Below, in pieces: positions 26,631 to 35,569 of a stretch of 64,000 nucleotides of DNA. Both the position numbers and the translations under genes were made by a program. How positions within the stretch are numbered: position 1 is the first letter of the stretch; each line of letters starts with the position of its first letter. The notes below the pieces were generated by a model. That model worked only from the letters and a program-made list of their open reading frames with translations. It did no database searches and was not told the origin of the DNA. This DNA is from Companilactobacillus nantensis DSM 16982 (GTDB lineage Bacteria; Bacillota; Bacilli; Lactobacillales; Lactobacillaceae): assembly GCF_001435815.1 (NCBI RefSeq), contig NZ_AZFV01000008.1, forward strand, positions 40,129 through 104,128. The letters are read 5' to 3'.

Positions 26631-27926
26631 ATGATCTACATTGAACCAATTGTTTATGAAATTGGACAGATTTTTTCGTGTCTAATTTTTTTCTATATTT
26701 TTAGTCGCCTAGCCCATCTTCATCAAAAATGTCTGTCCGGAATCACGCTTATTTTACTAATTGTTGTTAATACAGTTGTTCCCAACTACGATTATTTTAT
26801 TAATGCACTCGTTTTATATTTACTTTTCCAATGGCACAACAAGGAAAAATTATTACTAATTAATTCTATTTTAGTAAGTTCCTTGCTTAAATTATTAGCT
26901 GAAATCTTGACCAATCCGATAATTATCCTCTTCGATAGTCAGCATATTTCAACAAAAACACTCTTTGGAAGTATTTTGTTTGTCACCATCAATCTTTTAA
27001 TTCAGTTACTTATTTCTGCTATATTTATCTGCTTATATGAACGTTTCAACATTGAAGAAAACTGGAATATCTCTAAATCAACAATGTTCGGGCTATTAAT
27101 CGGTTATCTTTTCATTGTTATCTTCGTTTTCATGCGCATTATTCAACATTATCAAGCATACTCAGATTTGATTTCGAGTATCATGCTTTTCATTTTGATT
27201 CAGTGTATTTTTATCGTCATTATTTTTCTCAAGGGTAATCAAACACAAAAGGAAACTTATACCCGTGAACTGACTAGAGAACAGTTGAAAAATCTTAAAA
27301 TGTACACTGACCAACTGGAACACGATCAAATTAAATTACGTGGCTTTGAGCGTAATTATAAAGGAACAATTGCTGGTTTACGTGAAATAGCCACATCAGG
27401 CGATTTTCAACAAATGCAGACGTCTTTAGGAACCTTAGAGGATTACTCCAACAGCTACTTCGACAATATTTCCATGCAATTATTCAAGGACCTCAACAAC
27501 GTCGAAAATTCTTATTTGAAAAGTTTACTCATCAGTAAGTTAACGCTGATTCATCAAAATAAGATTACCTGCCATTTCGAATGTCGCGACGTTGTCAGTG
27601 ATGCTTTAATTAACATCTTTGATTTAGTTAGACTCCTTGGTATTTCCATCGACAATGCCATTGAAGCTACGAAAAATCAGCCTAATGGGGAAATCCAAAT
27701 TGCCATTATTGAAGAAGCATCCCAATTATCTTTCATTATCAATAACACGACCACTAACCAAACTGATGTCTCCGAAATGATGCAGGAAGGTTTTACGACC
27801 AAACAACATCATTCTGGATTGGGCTTAGTCAATGTTCAAGATATTAAACGAAAGTATCCTAATTTGTTCGTCCAATATCGAAAAAACGACCAATGGTTTA
27901 ATCTCAGCATCGTTATTATTAAATAA
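26631..27926 (+). CDS. HPK10/AgrC-like sensor kinase lacking the phosphoacceptor His
   Basis: This 431-residue protein has an N-terminal membrane sensor of about six helices (1-205), a dimerisation region and a GHKL ATPase domain. The H-box, normally FxHDYxN, reads FERNYKG, with Arg at residue 241. The ATPase domain is complete: DNAIEAT (D341, N342) and a G-box FTTKQHHSGLGL (G396, G398). It therefore looks able to bind ATP but not to autophosphorylate in the usual way. It lies 14 bp before a second kinase with the opposite defects. It presumably senses a secreted peptide; no precursor gene is visible. Confidence 0.9.
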   Translation: MIYIEPIVYEIGQIFSCLIFFYIFSRLAHLHQKCLSGITLILLIVVNTVVPNYDYFINALVLYLLFQWHNKEKLLLINSILVSSLLKLLAEILTNPIIILFDSQHISTKTLFGSILFVTINLLIQLLISAIFICLYERFNIEENWNISKSTMFGLLIGYLFIVIFVFMRIIQHYQAYSDLISSIMLFILIQCIFIVIIFLKGNQTQKETYTRELTREQLKNLKMYTDQLEHDQIKLRGFERNYKGTIAGLREIATSGDFQQMQTSLGTLEDYSNSYFDNISMQLFKDLNNVENSYLKSLLISKLTLIHQNKITCHFECRDVVSDALINIFDLVRLLGISIDNAIEATKNQPNGEIQIAIIEEASQLSFIINNTTTNQTDVSEMMQEGFTTKQHHSGLGLVNVQDIKRKYPNLFVQYRKNDQWFNLSIVIIK

Positions 27927-27940
27927 ATCGGGGAGTATTT

Positions 27941-29221
27941 ATGAACTTATTTATAACGGGGCCACATCTACTACGTATTTGCTTGGCCTGGGCAATTTTT
28001 TATTATGTTTTCATGCTAATTTATCATTCAAAATTATCGGTTCAACGACAAATTTTTAGCTTTACGTTATTGTGGTTTCTCTCAGTCATTTTAAATCTTT
28101 TACTGTCAGGCTACGCTAATTTGTTAATTGCTGTCTTGATTTATTTAGTCCTCTGGCCCGATCGAAAAGTCGATTATTACTTAATCAACATTATCTTATT
28201 GAGTTTTCTCGTCAAATTTTGGGCGATAATTCTTCCCAGCCCCGTCCTCATGCATTATTTTCCTAATCCAAAGATTGTCTCTTACGGTTTCAATTTAACA
28301 ATTAGTTTAATCGAGTTTATTTTTTCAATTACGTTTGTCTATTTTTACAATTACTTCAAACTTAATAACTTTTTCCAATCACGACAAAATCCCATGACTA
28401 GTATTGTATTGGGGTACATCTACATTATTTGTTTCTTATTCCTCAAGTTAACACAAAGTTTCCGCAACTATACAGCACTAATTATGGGAATCTTCGGCTT
28501 TACCATTTTGCAGTGTCTTTTCATCATCATTATCTTCATCACTGCTCGGAGACGCCAACGTAAAATTTATCGGGATCGTTTTTCTGAAGAACAAGTTAAA
28601 AACTTAAAAATGTACACTGACCAGTTAGAAAAGGATCAATTAAAATTACGTCATTTTAAACATGATTATAAAAATTTACTCTTTAGTCTGAAAACAGTCG
28701 CTGCTGAACAAAATTACGATGCCATGAACCAAGCTTTAGATAATTTGGAAAACTATTCTGATGATTACTTAAAAAACTTATCAATAGATTTATATCAAGA
28801 TCTCAATAACGTCAAAAATCCATATTTAAAAAGTTTATTCATTAGTAAACTCAATACTATCAATCAAAAGAAAATTGCTTGTTCTTTCAACTGTACCGAT
28901 GAGTTGAATAATTTACCGATGAACGCTTTTGATCTCATTCGCCTACTAGATCAGGCTATCAACAACGCTATTCATTTCACGGAACGCCAAGAACATGGGC
29001 AAATTCAACTGGCTATCACCCAGGAGGATCAACAATTGGCATTTCTAATTAATAATTCTTTAGCCAATTTACCAACCACTGAACGGTCCGAAGATTATTT
29101 AGAACTTTTACATATTAAGGATTTAAAGAAAAAATACTCAAATATTTTTATTCAACATAGTAAAAACGCTAAGTGGTTCCGATTCCACATCACGTTAATT
29201 ACAAAGGAGGAACAACTATGA
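27941..29221 (+). CDS. HPK10/AgrC-like sensor kinase with His but degenerate ATP-binding domain
   Basis: This 426-residue paralogue of the preceding gene has the same membrane sensor and dimerisation layout. The H-box FKHDYKNLL is intact with His at residue 241, the exact position occupied by Arg in the other kinase. The ATP-binding domain is damaged: the N-box reads INNAIHF (Asn for the conserved Asp at 341) and the segment with the glycine-rich G-box and ATP lid is missing. It overlaps the response regulator start (ATGA). It may be phosphorylated by its partner within a heterodimer. Confidence 0.9.
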   Translation: MNLFITGPHLLRICLAWAIFYYVFMLIYHSKLSVQRQIFSFTLLWFLSVILNLLLSGYANLLIAVLIYLVLWPDRKVDYYLINIILLSFLVKFWAIILPSPVLMHYFPNPKIVSYGFNLTISLIEFIFSITFVYFYNYFKLNNFFQSRQNPMTSIVLGYIYIICFLFLKLTQSFRNYTALIMGIFGFTILQCLFIIIIFITARRRQRKIYRDRFSEEQVKNLKMYTDQLEKDQLKLRHFKHDYKNLLFSLKTVAAEQNYDAMNQALDNLENYSDDYLKNLSIDLYQDLNNVKNPYLKSLFISKLNTINQKKIACSFNCTDELNNLPMNAFDLIRLLDQAINNAIHFTERQEHGQIQLAITQEDQQLAFLINNSLANLPTTERSEDYLELLHIKDLKKKYSNIFIQHSKNAKWFRFHITLITKEEQL

Positions 29222-29967
29222 GCTATCCCATCATCATGTGCGAAGACAATCAAATTCAACTGCAACAATTAGATAAATTGGTTGAAAATTATATTTTATT
29301 TCACAGCAATCTCTTTAAAGTGGAACTACAAGCTTCTAAGCCGCAACAAGTCATCGATTATCTCAACGAAACTGAACCACAAAACGGCATCTATTTTCTC
29401 GATATCGATTTACAAGCAGAAATTGATGGTATTCAATTAGCGGAGATCATTCGTCAAAAAGACGTTCAAGCCGAGATTATTTTCGTCACAACGCACGATG
29501 AATTGGCACCACTAACATTGAAACGAAAAGTGGCTGCCCTTGATTTCATCGAAAAAGATCAATCTTTAGATGATTATCGCAAAGAACTGTACGACACCCT
29601 AGATTATGCCAAACAAATCATCGACGAAACTCGCACCGTTCAGAAAAAAGGGTTCTCCTTTGAAGTTGGGAGCCAAGTTTATAATTTGGACAAATCTGAA
29701 GTCATTTATTTGGAAGCATCCGATATTCCCCACCGCCTTAACTTGGTTTCAACTAACGGTCAATTCGAATTTTATGGCAAACTAACCGAACTAGAAAAGA
29801 AATATCCTTTCTTATTCAGAATTAGTAGATCTTGCTTGATCAACCCCGAAAATATTCATCACGTTGATTTTGCAATCAGAGAAATTGGTTTCAGTGATGG
29901 ATCAACGAGAAAGTTCTCAATCGGTAAATCTAAAAAATTGAAAACTATTATTCAAGAAACACTTTGA
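29218..29967 (+). CDS. LytTR-family response regulator (AgrA/PlnC-like)
   Basis: This regulator is 249 residues from the ATG at 29218, which follows AAAGGAGG and overlaps the kinase stop. A receiver domain (1-125) carries the acidic pocket CEDN and the phosphorylation site FLDIDL (Asp62). A LytTR DNA-binding domain (about 140-245) contains YLEASDIPHRL and RISRSCLINPENI. It completes a two-kinase/one-regulator operon of the type that controls bacteriocin or immunity genes in lactobacilli. Three direct-repeat promoters nearby (26464-26528, 30154-30217, 33622-33685) are candidate targets. Confidence 0.93.
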   Translation: MSYPIIMCEDNQIQLQQLDKLVENYILFHSNLFKVELQASKPQQVIDYLNETEPQNGIYFLDIDLQAEIDGIQLAEIIRQKDVQAEIIFVTTHDELAPLTLKRKVAALDFIEKDQSLDDYRKELYDTLDYAKQIIDETRTVQKKGFSFEVGSQVYNLDKSEVIYLEASDIPHRLNLVSTNGQFEFYGKLTELEKKYPFLFRISRSCLINPENIHHVDFAIREIGFSDGSTRKFSIGKSKKLKTIIQETL

Positions 29968-29991
29968 TACACCACACTAAAAAAGACAGTT

Positions 29992-30150
29992 CTGGAACAA
30001 AACTATTATTATCTTTAAACATGCAGCATAAACGTGGAACGAAACATAGCTTTTTCCGCTTAAAACAAATAGCCCAAGTAATCCAAAAATCGGATTACTT
30101 GGGCTATTTGCCTTAATGCTCGAAAGCTGACCATGTTTTGTCCCACTCTT
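29992..30150. repeat. R2 dispersed palindromic repeat, copy b
   Basis: This element is nearly identical to the one at 118-280 in the same orientation. The central stem AGCCCAAGTAATCC/GGATTACTTGGGCT is fully paired. Where copy a has an A-T pair near the stem base, this copy has G-C, a compensated change. It lies immediately after the response regulator gene and may act as its terminator. Confidence 0.85.
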
Positions 30151-30153
30151 TTA

Positions 30154-30217
30154 TTCAAGATCGAATAATCTATCTTCAAGATATTTTGAATCTGTTTTCT
30201 TCCAACGATGATAAATT
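30154..30217 (+). promoter_or_regulatory. LytTR-type promoter (copy 2) for the gene at 30255
   Basis: TTCAAGAT occurs twice (30154-30161 and 30175-30182), exactly 21 bp apart. The extended -10 TG-A-TAAATT (30209-30217) lies 29 nt after the second repeat. Spacing and sequence match the minus-strand promoter at 26464-26528. The adjacent operon encodes a LytTR regulator. Confidence 0.78.
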
Positions 30218-30254
30218 GAAATTAACAAAAGAATAATCAAAGAAGGTAATTATG

Positions 30255-30848
30255 ATGTTGAAATTTGGTAAGAAAATCAATTATAGACCCATATTGCTTA
30301 GTCTCTTAATCGCTGTGCTACCCACTATTATGGCCGCAAACATTTTAGAATCGATTCCTTTAGGACTAGTTATTGGAGCCGCCTTTTTCCTTTTTGTCTT
30401 CTTCGCTTACTACTTTCCCAATATTCCAACACTCTTCGTTTATTGGGAAGCCGATCAAAATGAAATTAGATACTGTGACATCAATACACCCAAATCTCGT
30501 TTATTAGGTATGATTGCACCACCTGCCGCCAAAATGATTACTATTCAAAAGAGTTCCATCAAATCGGCAACCGTCATTGGCGACTTAGACAACAAGTATG
30601 AAATGCCAATGGCTGTCCCTTATTCCGGCTATGTAGCTGTCCTATCACCAGTTTTATCAATGATTCATCATCCAGATACTGTCCGTCTAACATTAAAAGA
30701 CGGCTCCACAATCGATTTGAGTGTTGCTCGTGATTACACTTACAGCCGTGACAATACTTTAGAAAAACTAGATAAATTTTTTCAAGGTTTAGATAATATT
30801 CCGGTTAAGGCCAATATCAAAAAGAATTCTTCAAGCGCTTTAATTTAG
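30255..30848 (+). CDS. FGKK-family two-helix membrane protein
   Basis: This 197-residue protein begins MLKFGKKINYRPILLSLL. The ATG at 30255 aligns with the starts of its paralogues, although another ATG is directly before it; GAAGGTAAT is the ribosome site. Two hydrophobic helices are followed by FVYWEADQNEIRYCDI, a conserved QKSSIKSATVIG strand and a terminal IDLSVARDYTYSRDNTLEKL helix. Its promoter carries the LytTR-type repeats, unlike the two paralogues downstream, which have the GTGCGTGCA promoter. The same protein family thus appears under two controls. Confidence 0.82.
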   Translation: MLKFGKKINYRPILLSLLIAVLPTIMAANILESIPLGLVIGAAFFLFVFFAYYFPNIPTLFVYWEADQNEIRYCDINTPKSRLLGMIAPPAAKMITIQKSSIKSATVIGDLDNKYEMPMAVPYSGYVAVLSPVLSMIHHPDTVRLTLKDGSTIDLSVARDYTYSRDNTLEKLDKFFQGLDNIPVKANIKKNSSSALI

Positions 30849-30890
30849 TTTTATCGTTATAACGGTATTAAAATATCTTGCAACTTTTAT

Positions 30891-30924
30891 GTGCGTGCAT
30901 AACCACACGGTTCATTCCTATAAT
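30891..30924 (+). promoter_or_regulatory. Shared promoter GTGCGTGCA-N19-TATAAT (copy 2)
   Basis: GTGCGTGCA (30891-30899) precedes TATAAT (30919-30924) by 19 nt. Flanking bases are also shared with the other copies: GCAAC upstream and CCTATAATTTAG around the -10. It drives the gene at 30982. Confidence 0.8.
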
Positions 30925-30981
30925 TTAGTTGTAATTAAAGGAATTTCCAGAATATAAATTTTAAAAGAGGAAGGTATTATC

Positions 30982-31590
30982 ATGCTAAAATTTGGAAAAA
31001 AAGTTTCTTATCGACCTATTATCATAAGTTTCTCCTATTCATTATTGACTCTAATCACAGCTATTTATTTGCAAGTAGCCAGGATGTACTGGCCAGCAAT
31101 CGGCTTTTACTTAGCATCTCTTGCAATCTTCAGCGCTATTCTTTTCGGGTATTATCTTCCCAATTTACCGAACAGTTTTACTTATTGGGAAAGCAATCCA
31201 ACTAGCATTCGTTACAATAATATGGCCAGCTACAAACATCGAATTTTAATGATGCTTTTCCCTTACCAAAATCAATTGACTATTATTAATAAAAAAGATA
31301 TCCAGTCTATCACCGTTACAGGCAATATCACGCATCCAGAAGAAACCGCTTATCCATTAGATTTCTCACTGATTTATGCAATTTTGACACCATTACTGTC
31401 CGTTTTAAAAAATCCCATCACGTTAAAATTAACATTAAAAGATGGTCAAACCATTGCATTAAACGTCTCGCGTGATTTTGCCTACAACAATAAAAAAACT
31501 ATCGAAAAATTAAATCAATTCTTCGACAGTTTGGACAATACTCAAATTAAAATCATCAATTATCCAGCTCATAACGTCAGTTTCAACTAA
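30982..31590 (+). CDS. FGKK-family two-helix membrane protein
   Basis: This 202-residue protein begins MLKFGKKVSYRPIIISFS, with GAGGAAGG before the ATG. It has two hydrophobic helices, then FTYWESNPTSIRYNNM, KKDIQSITVTGNI and IALNVSRDFAYNNKKTIEKL. It is most similar to the next gene (31705); the last 30 residues are almost identical, pointing to a recent duplication or conversion. Expression is expected from the GTGCGTGCA promoter just upstream, shared with the Xre-type membrane regulators. The function is unknown. Confidence 0.82.
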   Translation: MLKFGKKVSYRPIIISFSYSLLTLITAIYLQVARMYWPAIGFYLASLAIFSAILFGYYLPNLPNSFTYWESNPTSIRYNNMASYKHRILMMLFPYQNQLTIINKKDIQSITVTGNITHPEETAYPLDFSLIYAILTPLLSVLKNPITLKLTLKDGQTIALNVSRDFAYNNKKTIEKLNQFFDSLDNTQIKIINYPAHNVSFN

Positions 31591-31611
31591 AAATCCATTT
31601 GCAACCGATAA

Positions 31612-31645
31612 GTGCGTGCATTTTTACCAACCTGATCCCTATAAT
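31612..31645 (+). promoter_or_regulatory. Shared promoter GTGCGTGCA-N19-TATAAT (copy 3)
   Basis: GTGCGTGCA (31612-31620) and TATAAT (31640-31645) are again 19 nt apart. The upstream block GCAACCGATA resembles those in the other two copies. It sits between two tandem FGKK genes, so each has its own promoter rather than sharing one transcript. Confidence 0.8.
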
Positions 31646-31704
31646 CTAGGTGTAATCAAGGAAATCATTCATGAATGAATATCTTACAAAGGAAGGTAAT
31701 TATC

Positions 31705-32295
31705 ATGTTAAAGTTCGGTAAAAAAGTTACTTATAGACCCATATTAGTTAGTTTCTACTATGCATTGATTCCACTTATCGCTGCCATTTACACACAATGG
31801 CCCATCATGTATCTAGTTGGTTTAGCAGTTTTTCTCACTGTTTTGTTTGTCTACTATCTACCAAATTTACCACTCATCTTCAATTACTGGGAAACAGACG
31901 AAGATATGATTCGTTACAATGATATGACCAGTTACAAACACCGTATCTCAATGATTTTGTTGCCACATAAAAATCAACTAGTAACAATTAATAAAAAGGA
32001 TATTCAATCAATCACCGTTACAGGTAAGATTAATGATCCCGATGAAATCACTACTCCTATTCAAGTTACCGGCTATTATGCCGTTTTAACACCAATACTT
32101 TCGATGATTAAAAATCCGATTACCTTGAATCTCATTATGAAAAATGGTCAAAAAATTGAACTAAGTGTCTCACGTGACTTTGCCTACAATAATAAAAAAA
32201 CTATCGAAAAATTAAATCAATTCTTCGACAGTCTCGACGATACACAAATTAAAATCAACAATTATCCTAATCACAACAATGTCAGTTTAAACTAA
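31705..32295 (+). CDS. FGKK-family two-helix membrane protein
   Basis: This 196-residue protein begins MLKFGKKVTYRPILVSFY. A longer frame opens at 31675, but GGAAGGTAAT before 31705 and alignment with its paralogues fix the start. Its motifs FNYWETDEDMIRYNDM, KKDIQSITVTGKI and IELSVSRDFAYNNKKTIEKL match the preceding gene. A terminator follows at once. The predicted layout is a membrane hairpin with a cytoplasmic mixed alpha/beta domain; similarity to bacterial PH-like domains is only an impression. Confidence 0.82.
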   Translation: MLKFGKKVTYRPILVSFYYALIPLIAAIYTQWPIMYLVGLAVFLTVLFVYYLPNLPLIFNYWETDEDMIRYNDMTSYKHRISMILLPHKNQLVTINKKDIQSITVTGKINDPDEITTPIQVTGYYAVLTPILSMIKNPITLNLIMKNGQKIELSVSRDFAYNNKKTIEKLNQFFDSLDDTQIKINNYPNHNNVSLN

Positions 32296-32332
32296 AAAAT
32301 GCCTCTCTTATAATTTAAGAGAAGCATTTTTG
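32294..32332. terminator. Bidirectional terminator
   Basis: AAAAATGCCTCTCTTA pairs with TAAGAGAAGCATTTTT around TAATT. It separates the convergent genes ending at 32295 and 32308. Confidence 0.9.
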
Positions 32333-32658
32333 CTATTTAGGATATCTATCAAAGAATAGGCTGTTTCAAAGCTAGTTGTCCGTTGCTTGATTTGTAAAAT
32401 TTGGTCCCATAAACGATTAGTGAAATCATTGAAAACCAATTTATTCGCATTACGTTCATGATTCAGTTTACTGATAATATAATCGATTTTCTCATCAAAA
32501 AGCGAACCACGATACTGCTTCTCAGAGAGTTCTTGGACAGATAGCTTGATAAATTGCCCTATCTCTTGATTCACCGCTGATTCATTAATTTGACTGTTAA
32601 ATGATTCATCGAACTTGATCAATATCGAAAGCAATAACTTTTGTTTAGAATATTCCAT
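32308..32658 (-). CDS. Small helical protein, possibly immunity-like
   Basis: This protein is 116 residues from the ATG at 32658, with GGGTGAAAAG before it; the GTG at 32670 is a poorer choice. It is predicted mostly helical and soluble (QKLLLSILIKFDESFNSQ, IGQFIKLSVQELSEKQY, FTNRLWDQILQIKQR). Size and position in the island suggest the same class as the immunity-like proteins at 25432, 25745 and 33305, but the match is weak. No other family comes to mind. Confidence 0.5.
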   Translation of the reverse strand: MEYSKQKLLLSILIKFDESFNSQINESAVNQEIGQFIKLSVQELSEKQYRGSLFDEKIDYIISKLNHERNANKLVFNDFTNRLWDQILQIKQRTTSFETAYSLIDILNSKNASLKL

Positions 32659-32753
32659 TTGTCTTTTCACCCGTATATTAATATAACTGATTTTAGGATT
32701 AATAGATATGATTTAGCAAAGATTTTTCCTTTAATGATATATATTGTCTATGT

Positions 32754-32930
32754 TGTCCGTCTCCAGAGCGGAACAATGTTAACTGGCTGTGCGGACCGAG
32801 CCGAGCCAAGGTCTCGTCTCTCGGTTTGAAGCCTTGCAAGCAAGTCTTCAAACACGCCCGGTGGAGTAAGGGCTAAAGCCCTAACTCCACTTTCACTGCC
32901 AGTTAACATTGTTCCGCTCTTCCGACTAGT
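32754..32930 (+). repeat. R1 structured repeat, copy 12
   Basis: The closing stem GAGCGGAACAATGTTAACTGGC pairs perfectly over 22 bp with its partner. H1, H2 (GTTTG type) and H3 (AGGGCT-AA-AGCCCT with GTGGAGT/ACTCCAC arms) are present. In H3 the flanking pair TGT/ACG of copy 10 has become AGT/ACT, a compensated variation. Ends are TGTCCGTCTCC and CCGACTAGT. Confidence 0.93.
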
Positions 32931-33051
32931 TTATTTATGAATAAATTAATTCCATATTATTCAATAGTACTTGTCTCTAAGTTCAAAAATGACTCCTATT
33001 TTGATGGTGTATAATAAAACGTATACATTTCACAATTCTGGAGATATTATA

Positions 33052-33258
33052 ATGAATAAATTATTTTATAAAACTATCAACTTCTGGTACGGTGTGGCTA
33101 TGCTGGTTGTTGGAATTCTTTTTATTGACCATTCAACTAAGTCAACGTGGCTTTTAATTGACGTTATTTTTATTGTTGCGGCAATTGTTTTCTTCCTATT
33201 AAGCTTATTCCGCAAACCTAAGCCTAAAAAAGAAAACGACGAGACTCCAACTTTATAA
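33052..33258 (+). CDS. Small two-helix membrane protein
   Basis: This protein is 68 residues from the ATG at 33052 (MNKLFYKTINFWYGVAML), which follows GGAG with 8 base spacing. The earlier frame start at 32971 lacks a ribosome site. Two hydrophobic helices (about 11-26 and 34-53) are followed by a charged tail FRKPKPKKENDET. No family is recognised. It stands alone between an R1 repeat and a terminator, convergent with an immunity-like gene. Confidence 0.62.
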   Translation: MNKLFYKTINFWYGVAMLVVGILFIDHSTKSTWLLIDVIFIVAAIVFFLLSLFRKPKPKKENDETPTL

Positions 33259-33264
33259 CACATT

Positions 33265-33307
33265 AATAAGACAGCCAATTCAAAATGGATTGACTGTCTT
33301 ATTTTTA
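33265..33307. terminator. Bidirectional terminator
   Basis: AATAAGACAGCCAAT pairs with ATTGACTGTCTTATT with one mismatch, flanked by T on both strands. It serves the convergent genes at 33052 and 33305. Confidence 0.88.
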
Positions 33308-33589
33308 CAAAAATATTTTACTTAACCCAGTACCCTTCCAAAAACTCTGATCATCTTTTTGAACAGCTTTGGCTAAATCAAGCACTGGTTGCGATGCTTT
33401 ATATTGATGTGTCATCAAATAAGTCGAAAGAATACCACCCAATTTTCGCATGACATTTCTGACTTCTTTGTCATTATCTAAATCACGATAAGCTACCAGT
33501 AGCGCATTAGATAAACCAGCATCCTGTTTAACTTCGCCCTCATTAGCAACTTGATCAATTAAATCCATTAAACTCTTCTTTTCCATCAT
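33305..33589 (-). CDS. Bacteriocin immunity-like protein under LytTR-type promoter
   Basis: This protein is 94 residues from the ATG at 33589, supported by GGAG 7 bases upstream. It is helical and soluble: SLMDLIDQVANEGEVKQD, LSNALLVAYRDLDND, VMRKLGGILSTYLMTHQY and LDLAKAVQKDDQSFW. This fits the enterocin A immunity pattern better than the other small proteins here. The promoter at 33622-33685 has the same repeat and extended -10 as those at 26464 and 30154, so it is a likely target of the nearby response regulator. That supports a role in bacteriocin immunity. Confidence 0.72.
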   Translation of the reverse strand: MMEKKSLMDLIDQVANEGEVKQDAGLSNALLVAYRDLDNDKEVRNVMRKLGGILSTYLMTHQYKASQPVLDLAKAVQKDDQSFWKGTGLSKIFL

Positions 33590-33621
33590 AACTAAGCTCC
33601 CCAAATTATTTTAATATCTCA

Positions 33622-33685
33622 AAGATATCAGAAACGGCTTCAACTAAGTAATTTTATCTTGAAGACCACATTTTTCATTCCCGAA
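33622..33685 (-). promoter_or_regulatory. LytTR-type promoter (copy 3) for the gene at 33305
   Basis: On the minus strand TTCGGGAA (33685-33678) and TTCAAGAT (33663-33656) are 22 bp apart. The extended -10 TG-A-TATCTT (33630-33622) lies 28 nt after the second repeat. This matches the other two promoters within one base in spacing. Confidence 0.7.
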
Positions 33686-33728
33686 ATATCAAAATTGCTT
33701 GATAGTATAACTCATATCAAACATACTC

Positions 33729-33903
33729 CAGCCATCGGGGGTGCGAGATTGTGTCAGCAGTGATATTGTTGTTAGTGCTTTAGCACCTACAACAAAGGAC
33801 GTATTTTGAGATTCGCGCCCTTTGCGAAGCTCAAAATCGAGTCTGGAGACCTTGGCTCCAGACGGTCCCACAGCAGACACAATCTCGTGCACCCGATGGC
33901 GGC
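33729..33903 (-). repeat. R1 structured repeat, copy 13
   Basis: The closing stem CATCGGG..GCGAGATTGTGTC pairs with GACACAATCTCG..CCCGATG with three internal mismatches. H1 is GTCTGGAG-ACCTTGG-CTCCAGAC. H2 is the TTTTGAG subtype (ATTTTGAGATTCGCG). H3 is GTGCT-TT-AGCAC. It lies upstream of hflX. Confidence 0.88.
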
Positions 33904-34089
33904 ATCTTTAACCAGGAAATCGTTTTCTACCTATTATATAGCGCGAAAAGAACTTCCATGGTATTATTTATACAGCTTATCGAAAGGATGGTATTCGCAA
34001 TCATGCGCTTAAAGACTAATATCATTTCAAACAATAAATAATAAATTGGCATTGTTACCCTGGGGTAATTAGTGCCACCAGGAGGATTT

Positions 34090-35379
<1,290 letters not shown>

Positions 35380-35382
<3 letters not shown>

Positions 35383-35406
35383 GCAGATGCTCCTGCTTTT
35401 TTTATT
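35380..35406 (+). terminator. hflX terminator
   Basis: AGCAG pairs with CTGCT around ATGCTC and is followed by seven T residues immediately after the stop codon. It is short but well placed. Confidence 0.7.
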
Positions 35407-35569
35407 TTTACCCATTCAACTCTAAATTAGAATAATTATTTGAAATATCCTCGCTAATAAGATTTAAATTTCAATATAAAAGGCCATAACTACCTTAAAT
35501 TAATATTTTTCAAATTATTTTATTATTCATAATGCATTGTTCTAGTTATATCGTCTAAGAAATCATGAA

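Noticed and set aside
27300..27360. His in LEHDQ of the first kinase as an alternative phosphoacceptor
   Set aside because: It lies about 12 residues before the H-box position and is replaced by Lys in the second kinase, so it does not fit the dimerisation-helix geometry.
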